A stretch of 64,000 nt of DNA, from contig BDSI01000054.1 of NCBI GenBank assembly GCA_003117195.1, forward strand, positions 62,001 through 126,000, written 5' to 3'. This DNA is from Eudorina sp. 2006-703-Eu-15 (taxonomy: Eukaryota > Chlorophyta > Chlorophyceae > Chlamydomonadales > Volvocaceae). A program made the translations under genes and the position numbers. The notes beneath the pieces were generated by a model. That model made no database searches and was not told the DNA's origin. It worked only from the letters and a program-made list of their open reading frames with translations. Below are positions 23,101 through 35,700 of this stretch, in pieces (the stretch's first letter is position 1; every line of letters starts with the position of its first letter).

Positions 23101-25445
23101 TCTCGGTTGCGTGGCTTGTGTGCCGATGCTTGCGCCGGTTGCTGCCCGGGGCTTCCACGCCCGCCGAACTACCCGGGCGTCGACCCTCGCTGTCCTGCCT
23201 GATCCTACCTCCCTACCCCTCCGCTTTCGCTTGACTCGCATTTCCACCGCTGACTCACCAACTGCGATTTCGCATTCGTAAAACGAAAATATCCCGCCAT
23301 TCCGACCGTTCTGCAGTCTATTTCTACAGGTCAGCCGTTCTTCCGGAACCTGACTGATTTCTGTCGGATTTTGCAACCGTTCTACCTTCCAATTTTGAGG
23401 GTTTAGGGTTTAGGGTTACCTACTTCATTTGACAATATTTGCATATATTATATGATAAATAATGAGCCGCAATATGCGTGTGAAATTCCATGGCCTTCTC
23501 CGTCCGAATTCGTCCAGACGGTCCAGACGTCCAGAGGTTCAGTTCTGGAACACTGCGGGTCAAAATTATTAACTACACGTGCACGTCCCTGATTCTTCTA
23601 CCACCTGAAGATTCACAGTCGCGGTCGAGCCGTCGATAAAGTAGGTCACAAGTGACTGACAGGGACTGACCTGCGCCAGCCGTTTCTCCAGCTACCTGTA
23701 AGGAACTGGCTCCAGTTGGCGACTGGAGGAAGCATTAGTTCCTAGTTTACCCAGCCGCGAGGCCCGACGTTAGCCATTGGCTCCAGAGACAGAGAAATGA
23801 GGAGACTAAGCTTAGAATGGAATGGAAAAGGAGTTCTCAAATAGCCTTTCGGAGGCTTGCACGGCACGAAGCACAAACTATTCGCGCCTCAACGACCTCC
23901 AATACCTTACATCACCTCCAACTTGGTGGCTTAAAATAGTAGAATGAAATGAAAACCACACGAGGGCGGTGATAGGGGCTCCACAGCACGGCTCCATATG
24001 GCCGGGACCGCGAAGGAGCAGGGTTTAGATTAGGTCCGGAACTGTTGGATTGAGCAGAATGCAAACAACCAGTGGAATGGATAGCCGTATTAGAACGGGG
24101 TGGACGGCGAAGGTAGTCCAGCGCTCTATCTGGTGAGTTCATATGTATACAGAAGATTTTAGGTTAATCCGAAAATATGGTTTGCAGACGAGTTGAGTTA
24201 ACAGCCGTGCTTTGGTACGGGTACGGCAGAGGATGGGCCGTACTGTGACCACCGCTTGCGAGCCGCGCTGGGTTGAGCGGTAAATTGTTGCCGGTTTAGA
24301 CGTCGCGCCTTGCACTTCACGTGAGGAGCCTTGGCGCTACAAATTAGCGAGATTAACGTACTCTGACCTCTAGAGCAGTGTGGACAGACAGACGTGCTCG
24401 CGTTATTCGGAGGCCTTTGTTTCATGACAGACAGTCCCCATCCACATTCACATGACAATAATGCGGCCCTAACGGAGGTCCCAGTGTAGATTCTGAAACA
24501 AGTGTAAAGGGTGCTTTTGGACGCTATCGAAGCAAGAGGAAACTTATGAACTACTGCGGCCAACAGTGACCTGGGCTCTCCCAGCCCAATGACCCACCAC
24601 GACCCTTTCCAAACATAACCCATAATCATATTGAATCGTCTTGTCTTGTGAGGAATGCCGCGTTCCTATCAGTGCTGCACCGCGTTCCACCATTCAATAT
24701 GCAGTTCGTAGTGCATGCACTACACTTGGAATACGGTCCGCTTCTCACGTTTTCCTTCTTAAAGTTCAGTTCACTTTTGGATTAGATCTGTGCTAGGAAA
24801 ACCGTTGTGCATACGGGAATCCACGCGCACCGCCTGCCGTATTTTGCATTTCATAACGACCTTGTGACGCCCATAAGAATGATCAATATTGAGAAAGACT
24901 TCATCCGGAGACCACGGTAGTATTCCCAAGGGTCACTCTCCATAACCATCGTCATTCGCTCCAAACAGGAGCGGCTCCACCTCAAGTTTGCACGTACGTC
25001 TTCCGTGTTCTAGCTCACATGAACGTAATGTGCACACGATATCCAGCCCGATCTGGTTTCGACAGTGTTACGCGGTGGTGCGTCGGCATCGTCGCCGGTC
25101 AGTGGTGTGTTTCTCACAAAGTCGTTTGCTCTTAATAGTGCGTTAACGCTATCCTTGCTTGAAGTGATAACCCGTCCATGCAATATTTTACCAACTATCC
25201 AGCCTTCCGGAGTAACGTTCCGCCGTGGATGTACGCTTTTACGTCGTTACTGTCGCCGAACACTTTATTACCAGAATGTCCTGAAAGACGCTCGCCAATG
25301 AATGGCGAGAGTATAGGGACGGGAAATTATTTATGGAATCGGCAATATTCCTGCTTTGGCCACTGTAGTTTATTTGTTCAGATTGTTGAAGTCTGCGTGG
25401 CGTCCTGGGCTTAAATTCAGGGCGCAGACAGCAGATTTCAGTAAT
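20092..25445. other. gene-poor intergenic stretch before cyclase 1
   Basis: GC content falls compared with the flanking genes, and no open frame shows domain motifs or a plausible exon chain. Contents seen: a short (TTTAGGG)n-like run near 23397, a minus-strand element-end motif at 22809-22820, and a TGCAGGTTCGATTCC-like box near 21430 without a convincing tRNA fold. The final kilobase before 25446 should contain the cyclase 1 promoter. No core element is certain. Confidence 0.5.
23397..23416 (+). repeat. short interstitial telomere-like repeat
   Basis: GGGTTTAGGGTTTAGGGTTA is nearly three TTTAGGG units inside otherwise unique, AT-richer DNA. It is far too short to be a telomere. Confidence 0.6.
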
Positions 25446-26694
25446 ATGCATGTCAGGAGCTTATTATCTTGTTTTGGCCTTGCGTCAGGGGATGACGTGA
25501 TATTTGTAGGCACATCCGACCCAAACAGAGGAGATGCACCAGTAGAGACTAATATTGCTGAACGGCAACTTCTACCCTCTGAGGCGAAGGCGCTACCTCC
25601 CAAATCTGACCTGGCCGACTTGGCAGCCCGTAACGACGACGGAAAGGCGGGTCCACCCTATGGGGCCCAGTTCGCACTCACAAATCCGGCCGCAACAGCA
25701 GCACCTCTCACAACGCCTGAAGCGGGATCTCCTGCTGAGATGCCGCGGCGCGAGCCAGTAAGTGCATGCTTATGTCCTGACGCTGGTGCGGGTTGTGCCC
25801 ACGCGAACTTGCTCAAATATAACCAAACTACTCACCGAATTGTTCAACGCAATAGGCCTTCCAGCGCGACGCGATGATTTGCGAGCGGTTGTCAGCGGCG
25901 GTCACCGTCTTCAACAAGCTGGGCCAAGTCATCCATCAGAACAGCGCGTCCGTGCTCTATCTCGGAAACCGCATCGACGGCGAACCACAGCCCGTGAACG
26001 TGCTCGCTCTGGTCTTCCAGTTCGAGCCCGAGAAACTCAGCCGCATGCTGCAAGACACGGAACGGCAGACTGCGGGCCGCTGGCGGGGTGCGTGTTCCCG
26101 CGCTGCGCTGCGCCCAGCTTTTGTCGTGCAAGCTGCCCGCGAAGTGCCACATGCCATGCGCACTCTTGTGCAGTCATGTGTGTTGATGCCGCTCTCCACC
26201 CGCCCGCCGTCGCACGGGTACCCCAGTGTGTCTGGTCGCGCCTGCGGGGCGGGGGATCAACCGGGGGCCTTCCGAGCTCACACTAAATTCAAGCCCGCTG
26301 CGGCCTACGTTTGTAAACTTATCTTTCTGAAGGAATGGAGAGAAATGATTATTTTGTGCTGATTACTGTAGTGTTACAGCGGGGATCGTCGGCGCCCAGC
26401 TGCTGGGAGGCAATCCCCTCCCTCACTCTTTTGACGTACACATTTTGACGTACACATTTTGACGTACACGGCATATGCCGAGTGGGCCGGACGGTGATCC
26501 GGGTGATGAGATGGGTGCACTGCACGGGAAGCCGAGCACCCGACCCCTGGCACCGTGTATTCGTGTTTCCTCCCCACTTCCTGACAAAGGTTAACTCAAG
26601 CGAACTAGGGTTCCGGGTCTGACCTCCTCTGCCTTGCGCAGTCGCCACTGTTGAGCATCTCGCCCTCTCGACGGCGTCCCCCTTCCCCGCATAT

Positions 26695-26777
<83 letters not shown>

Positions 26778-29700
26778 TTTGTTTAGGATGTTACAGTGGA
26801 CCCCGAATATGTAGCTGTTTTCCAAGGGGGGTTCGCAAGGGACCCGGCCGCGCCTGACTGCGGCGACCCACCACCCCACGCCCCCGCGACCCGCCTGCAC
26901 TCATCCCCACATACCGGTATCTCCCTCCTCCAGGCATCGTCCGCGTGCCGTACACCTTGGTCGCGCCGTCATCCCAGCTGCAGCTGTCGCTGCCGCCCGG
27001 CTTCAGTGACGGCAGCGCGCCCCCCAGTCGAATGCCGACAGCACACGGCGCCAGGACCCTGACATGCACTCCGGGCCCGCCCGCGGTCTGCATGCCGACG
27101 GTGCTGGTCGACATGGTGGAGTCAAGCCCTCGTAACTTGCAGTACAAAGCAGTACTGTATACGGCGGCGGGATGTACAGCCGAGCAACCGAGTGTGGCGA
27201 CGGGGGGCGCTGATGGGTGGGCGGGTACGGCAGGCTGTGCGGCGGTGGCGGCGGCGGCGGGGCCGCCGCAGCCAAGCGGCGGCGGCGGGGCCAGGGCCAG
27301 AGCGGCATCCTCGCATCCCCCGCCGCCGCTCCGTTCGGCTCGGTCCCTCGGCTCCTCCTTAGTCAACGACGGCGTGCATCATGACTCAGCGTTCGAGAGG
27401 GCGCTGACGTCACCAGAAGGTACGGCAGGCCCGCCGGGAGCGTCGGCGTCGGCGTCGGCGGAGGCGGAAGCGACGGACGTGGCGTCGCATCTGCCGCCGT
27501 GCGCCACGTCCGTCCTGACGCCGGCGATCCTGGACACGAAGATGACTGGCATGCTGAGCAGCCACGAGGGTTTCGCACAGTCCAGCCAGGCACAGGTCTA
27601 GGGTGAATATGGCACAGTACGACACAGTACGGGCATGCTGTGGGCGCGCGCATGCTGTGGGCGATGCGAGGGAGGGGGGCCGCCGCGCCTGAAGAACTCC
27701 TTCCGCCCTGCCGTACCCAATTTTCGGGGCAGCGGGCGGCGCGCACGCGCACCGTTTGAATGCTACAGTGCCGGTCGTCCTCGGCTGCACCCACCATCGG
27801 ACCGGTTTCTTGAGATAGATAGCACCGCTGGCCACATGTTTATGTATGGTTCCTTGTATTCTGGCCTGCGCCCATCATACCTGCATATCACCAAATTCCT
27901 GCCTTTGATGTATCTGGTACATGGATATTTTGATAAGATCAAATCAAATTCACATCGCGCCTACTCCTGACTTTGAAGGAGGCCTTGTACTTCCTTCAAG
28001 GCATGGCCCCTCGCCCCCTCGCCCCCTCGTCCGCTGATAGCTGATAGCTGATATCTGGCGCCCCCGATGTTCCGCAGGCTGCGTGACGCAGTCGCTGTCC
28101 GGCCCCGCGCCGCCGCCTCCCGCCGCCGCCGCGGGTACCCAGCCCCCGACCCAGCCCCCGACCCCGACCCAGACCCCGACCCAGACCCAGACCCAGACCC
28201 AGACCCAGACCCATACCCAGACTCTATCCACCCGGGAGCTCGCGGCCCGGCGTCTTGGGGCGGAGGGCCCTATGCTGCGCGGAACGTCCGCTAGCGGCAG
28301 CAGCCACCAAGCCTCCCTCTGCACCGCTAACGGCAGCACCATCCACACCTCCACCACCAACACCGTCACTCGGACCACCCAGAACTGGACCCGCCTGATG
28401 GAGTCGGCAGCCGGCGGCCGCGGCGGCGGCGGCGGCGGCGGTGACTGCACGGACGGCAAAGCCGGCCGGACGGGTGTGCAACCAGCCGCCGTGGTGCTGG
28501 CGCGGGAGGACTCCAGGGAAGCCCACTCCGGCGCCGCCGCTGCCGCTGGGGGCGCAGCTGCTAGCGTGGCCTGGGACGCCGGCATCAACCCCTTGGCGAC
28601 GAGCACGTTCGGGTTGGCGCTTAGCATGCAAAATGAGTCCGTGGGGGCGGCGGCAACGGCGGCAACGGCGGCAGCAACGGCGGGAACGGCGCCAGCTGTG
28701 CCGGTCCCTTCGATTCCGTCGCACGACGCCGGCATCGAGAGCGCCAGTGGCGGCGGCGGCGGCGGCGGCGCCACCGCCGCGTCCGCCGCCGCCGCGGCGG
28801 CGGCGGCCGCGGCGACAACGACGACGGCGACTGACGGGGGCCTTATGAGCAGCGCCGTCATGGAGACCGACGCGAGCTTCAACGGCGGCGACAGCCGCCC
28901 CGACTCCATGGCCCACGCCGCCGTCCGCGTCTTGCACATGTCGCCGGACGTCCGCCTCCGTTCCCACACGCAGCAGCGCGACCTCAGTGTCGGCCACCTG
29001 ACCGCCCCTCGAGCGAGTTCCTTCCTGGCGCCTCGGGTCCACTACGTCGGCGGCGGCGGCGGCGGCGGCGGCGGGGGCGGAGGTGGAGGCGGCGGCAGCG
29101 GATCCTGCGCTGGCGGCGTCGCCGGCGGCTTCGGCTCCCTGCGGCCGCCGTCACGCCCGTCCTGCTCAGTCGTCTCACTGCCCGGCAGCCCGCACTCCCG
29201 CGCCCTCCTGTTCGCGTCCTCCCTCCGCAACGCCCCCACCAGCACTCAGCTGCTTGTGGACGGCACCCGCCGCGCCAGTCTGCAGGTCCAGCGCGCCCAA
29301 TCGCGCAACAGCTTCACCGCGTTCGAGGGCCCGGTGGCGGCGGCGGCGACGGTGGCCGTCAGCATTGCCGCCGCCGCCGGCGGCGCCGGCGGCGCCGCTG
29401 CCACCGCGCCGTACCTGCGGCCGATGTCGAGCCCCTTCCAGACCCAGGCGGCGCCGATGCACGGCGGCCCGGAGGCGAAGCTGTACTACCGGCGGCTCCG
29501 CGGCGGCGGAGGCGGAGGCGTCGCCGCCGCTGCCGCGACGAACAACATGCGCGCCGCCAAGGACTTCCTCCGTTATCGTCGCAGCGTCGACGTGACAACT
29601 GCCATGCGGCTGGCCTCGTCGGGTCGTACGACAGGCTCGTCCAGCTGTAGCTATTTGGGCTACAGCAGCGCAACCGCCGGGCCGAAGCCGGTCGGGTTGG

Positions 29701-32700
29701 GCGCCGTGCCTGCGTGTCTCTTCCCGAAGGCACCCAGCCACCCCTCGCGGCAGGGGGGAGTCCTGCCACCAGGCAACCGATCGTTTCGGTCGCTGCATCG
29801 CGGCTGCGCGCCGTCGACGGCGGAGGGGCCGTCGCTTTCGGGCCTGCAGGTCGCGACGGAAGAGCTTCCGGCGGATGAGGAGGCGGCGGCGCTTCGAGAG
29901 GAAGCCGAAGGGATGTCGTACCTCGAGGAGGAGGACGCGGCAGCGGCGGCGGGCGGGGCCGCGGCGGCGGCGGCGGCGCCGGGCGCGGAGGAGGAGTGCC
30001 TGGAGGCCGAGATCGCTGACCTGGGGAGCGAACCCATGGGTCGGGGGAACACCGCGACGCGTACGGCGGAGCAGGCGGGGTCTTCCGGGCCCCGTACGAT
30101 CTGTACCTCGGGCAACCAGCGGCAGAAGCCACTGGACGCGACGACGACGACCGCGGAGTTGTCCCTTGCGTCCCATGGGTCGGCGAAAAGCAAGGTGACC
30201 CACTGGGCCCGTACCCTTCTGGACCGCGCGACCTCTTTCACCCGGGGGCCGGAGCGGCTTGCGGGCTCGCCCACCGCGGCCGCCGCCCTCGAGAGACGCA
30301 GTCTCGATGATGGCAGGGAGCTTGCCGTACAGGGCCAGCCGGAACCGCGGGCGCGGCCGCACGGCCCGCGTGGGCAGCGGGGCGGCGGCCCCAGCGGCGG
30401 CGGCGGCGGTGGCCTGCTGGAGGAGGCGGCGGAGGAGGACGAAGAGGAGGGCCGCGGACGGGACCAGGCGGATCGGCCGGAGCCAGCTGCCAGAGGGGAG
30501 GCCGGAGCGGTCTCCAGGGGGGTTTCCCGGGAGTGTTGGCACGAGGTGTGGGCGACCCGGGCGGTGGATCCGGTCACGGGCGACGACGTGCTGGTGCTGT
30601 CGCAGGTACGGTCCGGTAACCGTTATGTACGTTGCGTACGGTATGTACGGGATGTACGGCATACGTGTCGTCGTACAGTTCTGCGAGGGCATATGGCTTG
30701 GACTTGGCACGCGGGATGGTGGGGTTGTTCCATTCTACGAGGGGGAAGGGGGGGATGGCAACGACCAACAGGTCAGTTTTGCACAACTTGACTACATCTG
30801 TCGTACGTAACGGTTACGTCAAGTACGACAAAGGTGTGTCAACGGCAGCAGCTCGTTCGTTGCCCGCAGCGTGATGCGTACGCATCACGCTGGTCGGCCA
30901 AGGTGTCCTGCCTGAAACGGCATCCCGCCCCATTACGTAATCGTCAGCCCTTGCCGTACCGTACCTCCCGTACGGTCCGTACTGCCCGTCGTACACACGC
31001 AGCACGACGTTACCGCCAAGGTGATCGCGGAGCGGCACCTGGCGCTGGTGATGGAGGCGGAGCACCGCCTGCTGGAGCAGCTCTTCCCCAAGCACATCCT
31101 GCAGCACGTCACCGAGGAGTGGATCGCGGAGGCGGAGAGGGCGGCGGCCACGGGGCACGGCATGGCCAGCCTCCTGACGTCCCCCGGGCAGCACCCCAAC
31201 GCGGGCGGGGCCGCAGCGGCGGCGCCCGACGCGGCGGCGGCGGCGGCGGCGGCCGCGGCGGCGGCGGCGGCGACGGCGGCGGACGCGGCGGCGGACGCGG
31301 CTGTGAAGGACGACGCCCTCAAGGGGTCCGCGTTCGACGGCGACCCGCAGTGGCGACCCGTGGTTCGCGACTGTAACGCCCTGGCCACGTGGCACCCTGA
31401 GGTACGGCACGTGACAACGGTAATCGGTAGTACATTTATTCACCGTGCCTTCAATGCTTGTTGCGACAAGCAGCCTCCGCTTTCACAATGCCCAGATGGC
31501 AGTAACGCCGGGAGCAGCAGTGGCGGTGGCTGTAGTCACTGTAGCAGCGCCCTAGGGTTATAGGTCGGGTAGACCTGCCGTGTTTGCTGCTGCTGGGGTA
31601 CGGCACGTGGTTAGCACGTGATAATGTTGTGGCTGGCACGGGGTGGTTGCGATTCGTGCGGATAACCAACCCACCTCCCCAGCAGGCTGTGCGCCCCAGC
31701 AGGTCCACATACCAAACCCTCCTGCGGTGTCCTCCTGCGATGCGCGGGGACCCTCCGCCCCCTTAACCCCCCCTGCCCCCCCGCCGCGCGACCAAACCCG
31801 TGCCCATGCCCCGTGCCCCGTGCTGAACATGCACGTGCCTGCTCAATGCGCGCAGGTCACTCTGCTGTTTGCGGACATTCAAGGTGCGTGAATGAGTGTG
31901 TGTGTGTGTGTGTATCGTTACGTATCTGCCGGGCCGACGCTGGCCGGGGGCGCTAACCCGCCCCATACGGGAGACCGCCGAAGCACTCTCGCCCGGATTC
32001 GGGGGAGAGGGGCGTAAGGGGCCTCTGTCCCCTCGCTCTCAACCAAGGGCGCGCGCCCGATCCCTGAGGATCGGTGACAGTTGTGCCCCCTCAAGGGATT
32101 GGGCGGAAGCCCATCCCGGGCGGTCTGCGCCTCTCAGTCCGCTGTTCAACCTCCTCAAGTCCTTGCAGCACCCAGGGCGCGTTCCTCAGCAATTCGGAGG
32201 CGCGCCCCTGCCCGGTGCGGTGAAACTAGCCTGGTCTCGCGTCACAACCTAATCGTACTAGCTAAGGTTGCACCCTCCGGCAGGCCTGCCCGCCCAGCTG
32301 AGTCCCAGCGGGGCGTCTCGCACGCGTCAGGCCTTGCTGGGTCAGGGTATGCAGTCGGGCGCTCCATGATGGGGCTATGGTTTGCACAAGGCAGCACATC
32401 ACCACGTAAGCATCCCTGTCGTACACCCCTTCCCGTCGCAAGCGGCGCTCGCCTACAAGTCCCGCTGCCAACTCCCACTGGTCGGGCCCTACCCTCCTCG
32501 GGCACCCACGATCCCCATCGTGCCCGGAAGTGGGCTTCCCTAGTCCCAAACCCTACACCCTAGCGTCTCGCGCTGCTATCTATCCATCACGAGTCTACGT
32601 CTACTGGCTGCACGCAGCGGATCCGGCCGTCCACCACCGATAGGATTGGGTGGTCCGGTCCCACCCCCTCCCATCCCCGTCGCTGTCGGCCCAGTTCTGC

Positions 32701-35700
32701 GAAACTGGCCACCCGCTGCCAGAACTCCATGACTGCGCGCGCCTTAGCCACATCTACCGGCGACGGGGCAGCCGGCGCCCCCGGCAGGGGTTGTGCGCCC
32801 CCCGTTGCAGGTCGCTGCACGTAACCCCACCCTCGCCCGCTCCATGGCCGTCAGCGCCGCCAGGACAACGATGTCCCAAACCCCTCGCTGTACCCCCTGT
32901 GGCGGCTCAGCCAGCCACACGTTGGCTCGGGTGATGGGCCCCTGAACGTGTACCCCGATCTGCTGTATCACTGCCTGAGCGACCGGGCATGCCCAGAAAT
33001 GGTGTGCCCGTGGTGAACACGGGTGGGGCCCCGCGCCGCCGTACCCGCCGCACCCACACGCCTCGGGGTGGGCGTTGTGGAGCGGGGCACGGGCGGGGCT
33101 GGCAGGCACGAGCAGAGCGGGAAGGCACGAGCGGGGCAAGCGGGGCATGCAGGCGTGCAGGCATGGGTCAGGCAGGCATGCCGGCGTGGCGGACACGGGC
33201 AGGGCGGGCAGGCGGTTCAGGCAGTCAAGGGTGGGGCAGGCAGGCAGGAGTGGAACTGGGGGTGGAACTGGGGGTGGAACTGGGGGTGGAACTGGGGGTG
33301 GAACTGGGGGTGCAGGGCAGGGGAGGTGAGGCCCGGCGGACGGTATCAGAGCGGGGGCATAAGTCTGCCACGTGGGTACCTCGTAGGGCGTCATTTACCG
33401 CCGCCGGGGGCGCCGGACCAGAGAGGGCGGGCGCAGCACTGGCGGCGTGCACGATGCATGTGCGGCGGCGCGCGCGGTAGACTACGACGAAGACGGTGCC
33501 GCAGCCGGCGGTACGATGGACGTAATCGGGTCCGCTGTGGAGTCGTCGTAGGCGCGCGAAGACGGAGGCGAAGACGCAGACGTAGCACGGAAGGCGTAGA
33601 CGTTGCACTGAAGAGTAGACGTAGCACGGATGAAGAAGCTAAAGACGTGTGTCCGGCGGGCTGCTCCATTTCCGGCCATGCGGGCACAACCGCTCGACAT
33701 GAAGAAGACTGCACACAGGCGTGCACCCGTACGATGTACGATGTACGACTTTTTATACCTTTTGGACAGTTGGCCCGTCCGGTACCGCTTGGCAGGGCCG
33801 CGACTGGCACAGGATGGCTGCAGGCCGCCAGGCCGTCGCCGTACACGGTACATCGACGCCATCGGGCCCCCTTCAGCCCCCTAGCGTCCCGACCCGACTC
33901 TTTCGCCCCTACTTCGGCTCAGCGCCCACCCTGCACTGCCGCTCCGGCCCCTCCGGTCCGCTCCTTGGCGGCGGCGCCCACACCCAAGCTAGGCGCGCAG
34001 ACCGCCCCTCCCCCGACACTGCGAAAGCGGTTCTGCACCTCACCAGCACCCGGTGCCCCCTCGCCCCCCCCTCGCCTCCCCTCGCCTCCCCCTCGCCCCC
34101 CCCCCCGCGCGCAGGCTTCACGCCCATGTGCAAGCAGGTGACCCCCCGCGAGGTGATGACCATGCTCAACGACCTGTTCAGCCGCTTCGACGCCCTGCTC
34201 GACAAGTTCGGCGTGTTCAAGGTGGGGGAGGGAGGGGGGAGGGAGGGAGGGAGGGGAGGGGGGGGGAGGACGGGGGAGGGTGGGGGAGGGGCGGGAGGGT
34301 GGGGGAGGGTGGGGGAGGGGGGGGAGGGGGGGAGGGGGGGAGGGAGGGGAGGGTGGGGGAGGGAGGGGGGGAGTGGGAGGGAGGGGGAGGGAGGGGGGGG
34401 GGGAGGGCGGGGAGGGCGGGGGAGGGAGGGGGAGGGCGGGGGAGGGAGGGGGAGGGAGGGGGAGGGAGGGGAGGGAGGGGGAGGGAGGGGGAGGGAGGGG
34501 GAGGGAGGGGGAGGGAGGGGGGGGAGGGGGAGGGAGGGGAGGGAGGGGGAGGGAGGGGGAGGGAGGGGGAGGGAGGGGAGGAGGGGGAGGGAGGGGGAGG
34601 GAGGGGGAGGGAGGGGGAGGGAGGGGGAGGGAGGGGAAGGGAGGGGGAGGGCGAGATCTGTCAGCCGGTCAGCCGGCCAGCCCGAAGCAGCCAGGTCACC
34701 TCCAGGGGTGTTGACCTCGGAGAAGCGGAGCTGTGTGTGGGGTGGGTGTATCAAACTAAATGTATGTGTACAAGAAAAGTGAGTTATGATTGCTCGTAGG
34801 CATCGAGGCAGAGCAGGGGTGCACGACATGCAAGGGGCGTAGCTAAACCGTATGCCATTCGACTGCCCCAGACCCTGCCCCAGCCCATGAAACAATTTGC
34901 GAAATGCTGAAGAAGGCTGAGGGCGAATGACGAGCCGCATGAGGGGGGCCCCCCGTGGGGTGTGTGTGTGTGTGTGAGGGAAGACCTGTGTGTATGATCC
35001 GAACTCCAAGACCCAGGATTGGGACTGCCCTCGAGGATCCAAGATCCAGGTTCCAGGATGCGGGAGGTGGGCGGCTGGATCCCGTGCCGGGAGCGGGGAA
35101 GCAATCCTCGTGGGATTGGAGGGGCGAGGTTGGCGGGCGCGGGGTTGGCGGGCGCGGGGTTGGCGGGCGTGTGCCAGCCATCGTCACGCACCCACCTCAT
35201 CGCCCAGGCCAGATGCCGGTGTCAGTGGAAGGCTGCACCTCAGCGCCCGCAGCAGCCCACAGCTGCACCTCAGCAGCTGCTCGCCGCCGACACGGAAACA
35301 CTTTCCAACATTCCAACTTCCAACATGGACAAGGTGTATCCAATTCCAACCATAAAACCAACTAACTAACGAACTAACTAACAACTAACTTACATGGTAT
35401 CGCCCATCAGGCCCACCCGCCCACACCCGTCCCCGCCGCCCGCCCCCATGTCTGGGCTGTTTTCCTGTAACCCGCGCCGCCCGCCCCCGTCTCCCCTCCC
35501 CTCCCACCCCTCCCAGGTGGAGACCATCGGCGACTGCTACTTCGTGGCCGGGGGCCTTATGCACGAGGACGAGGACGGCATGGCGGCGGTGCGCGACTGC
35601 GACACCCGCAAGGACCCGCTGCACGCCCAGAAGGTCTTCATGTTCGCAAAGGTACAGATACGGCGGGTACGAATGTACGATGCTGTACAACTGCTGTGCT

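Noticed and set aside
23397..23416. Telomere or chromosome end
   Set aside because: Fewer than three TTTAGGG units inside unique sequence, with complete genes on both sides.
24198..24629. 143-codon minus-strand frame
   Set aside because: No recognisable motif or supporting exon, and composition differs from the real genes here.
26349..26900. Polyasparagine or polytyrosine frames
   Set aside because: Produced by the (ATT)n microsatellite within cyclase 1 intron 2.
27420..27600. Extension of cyclase 1 exon 3 to the stop at 27601
   Set aside because: The frame stays open and looks partly coding, but the GTACGG donor at 27420 is the one that fits phase 1 of exon 4, as in copy 2. Kept as uncertainty, not as the main model.
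29175..30710. 511-codon antisense frame over cyclase 1 exon 4
   Set aside because: Shadow of the large low-complexity exon on the other strand. The sense frame has conserved islands shared with copy 2; the antisense does not.
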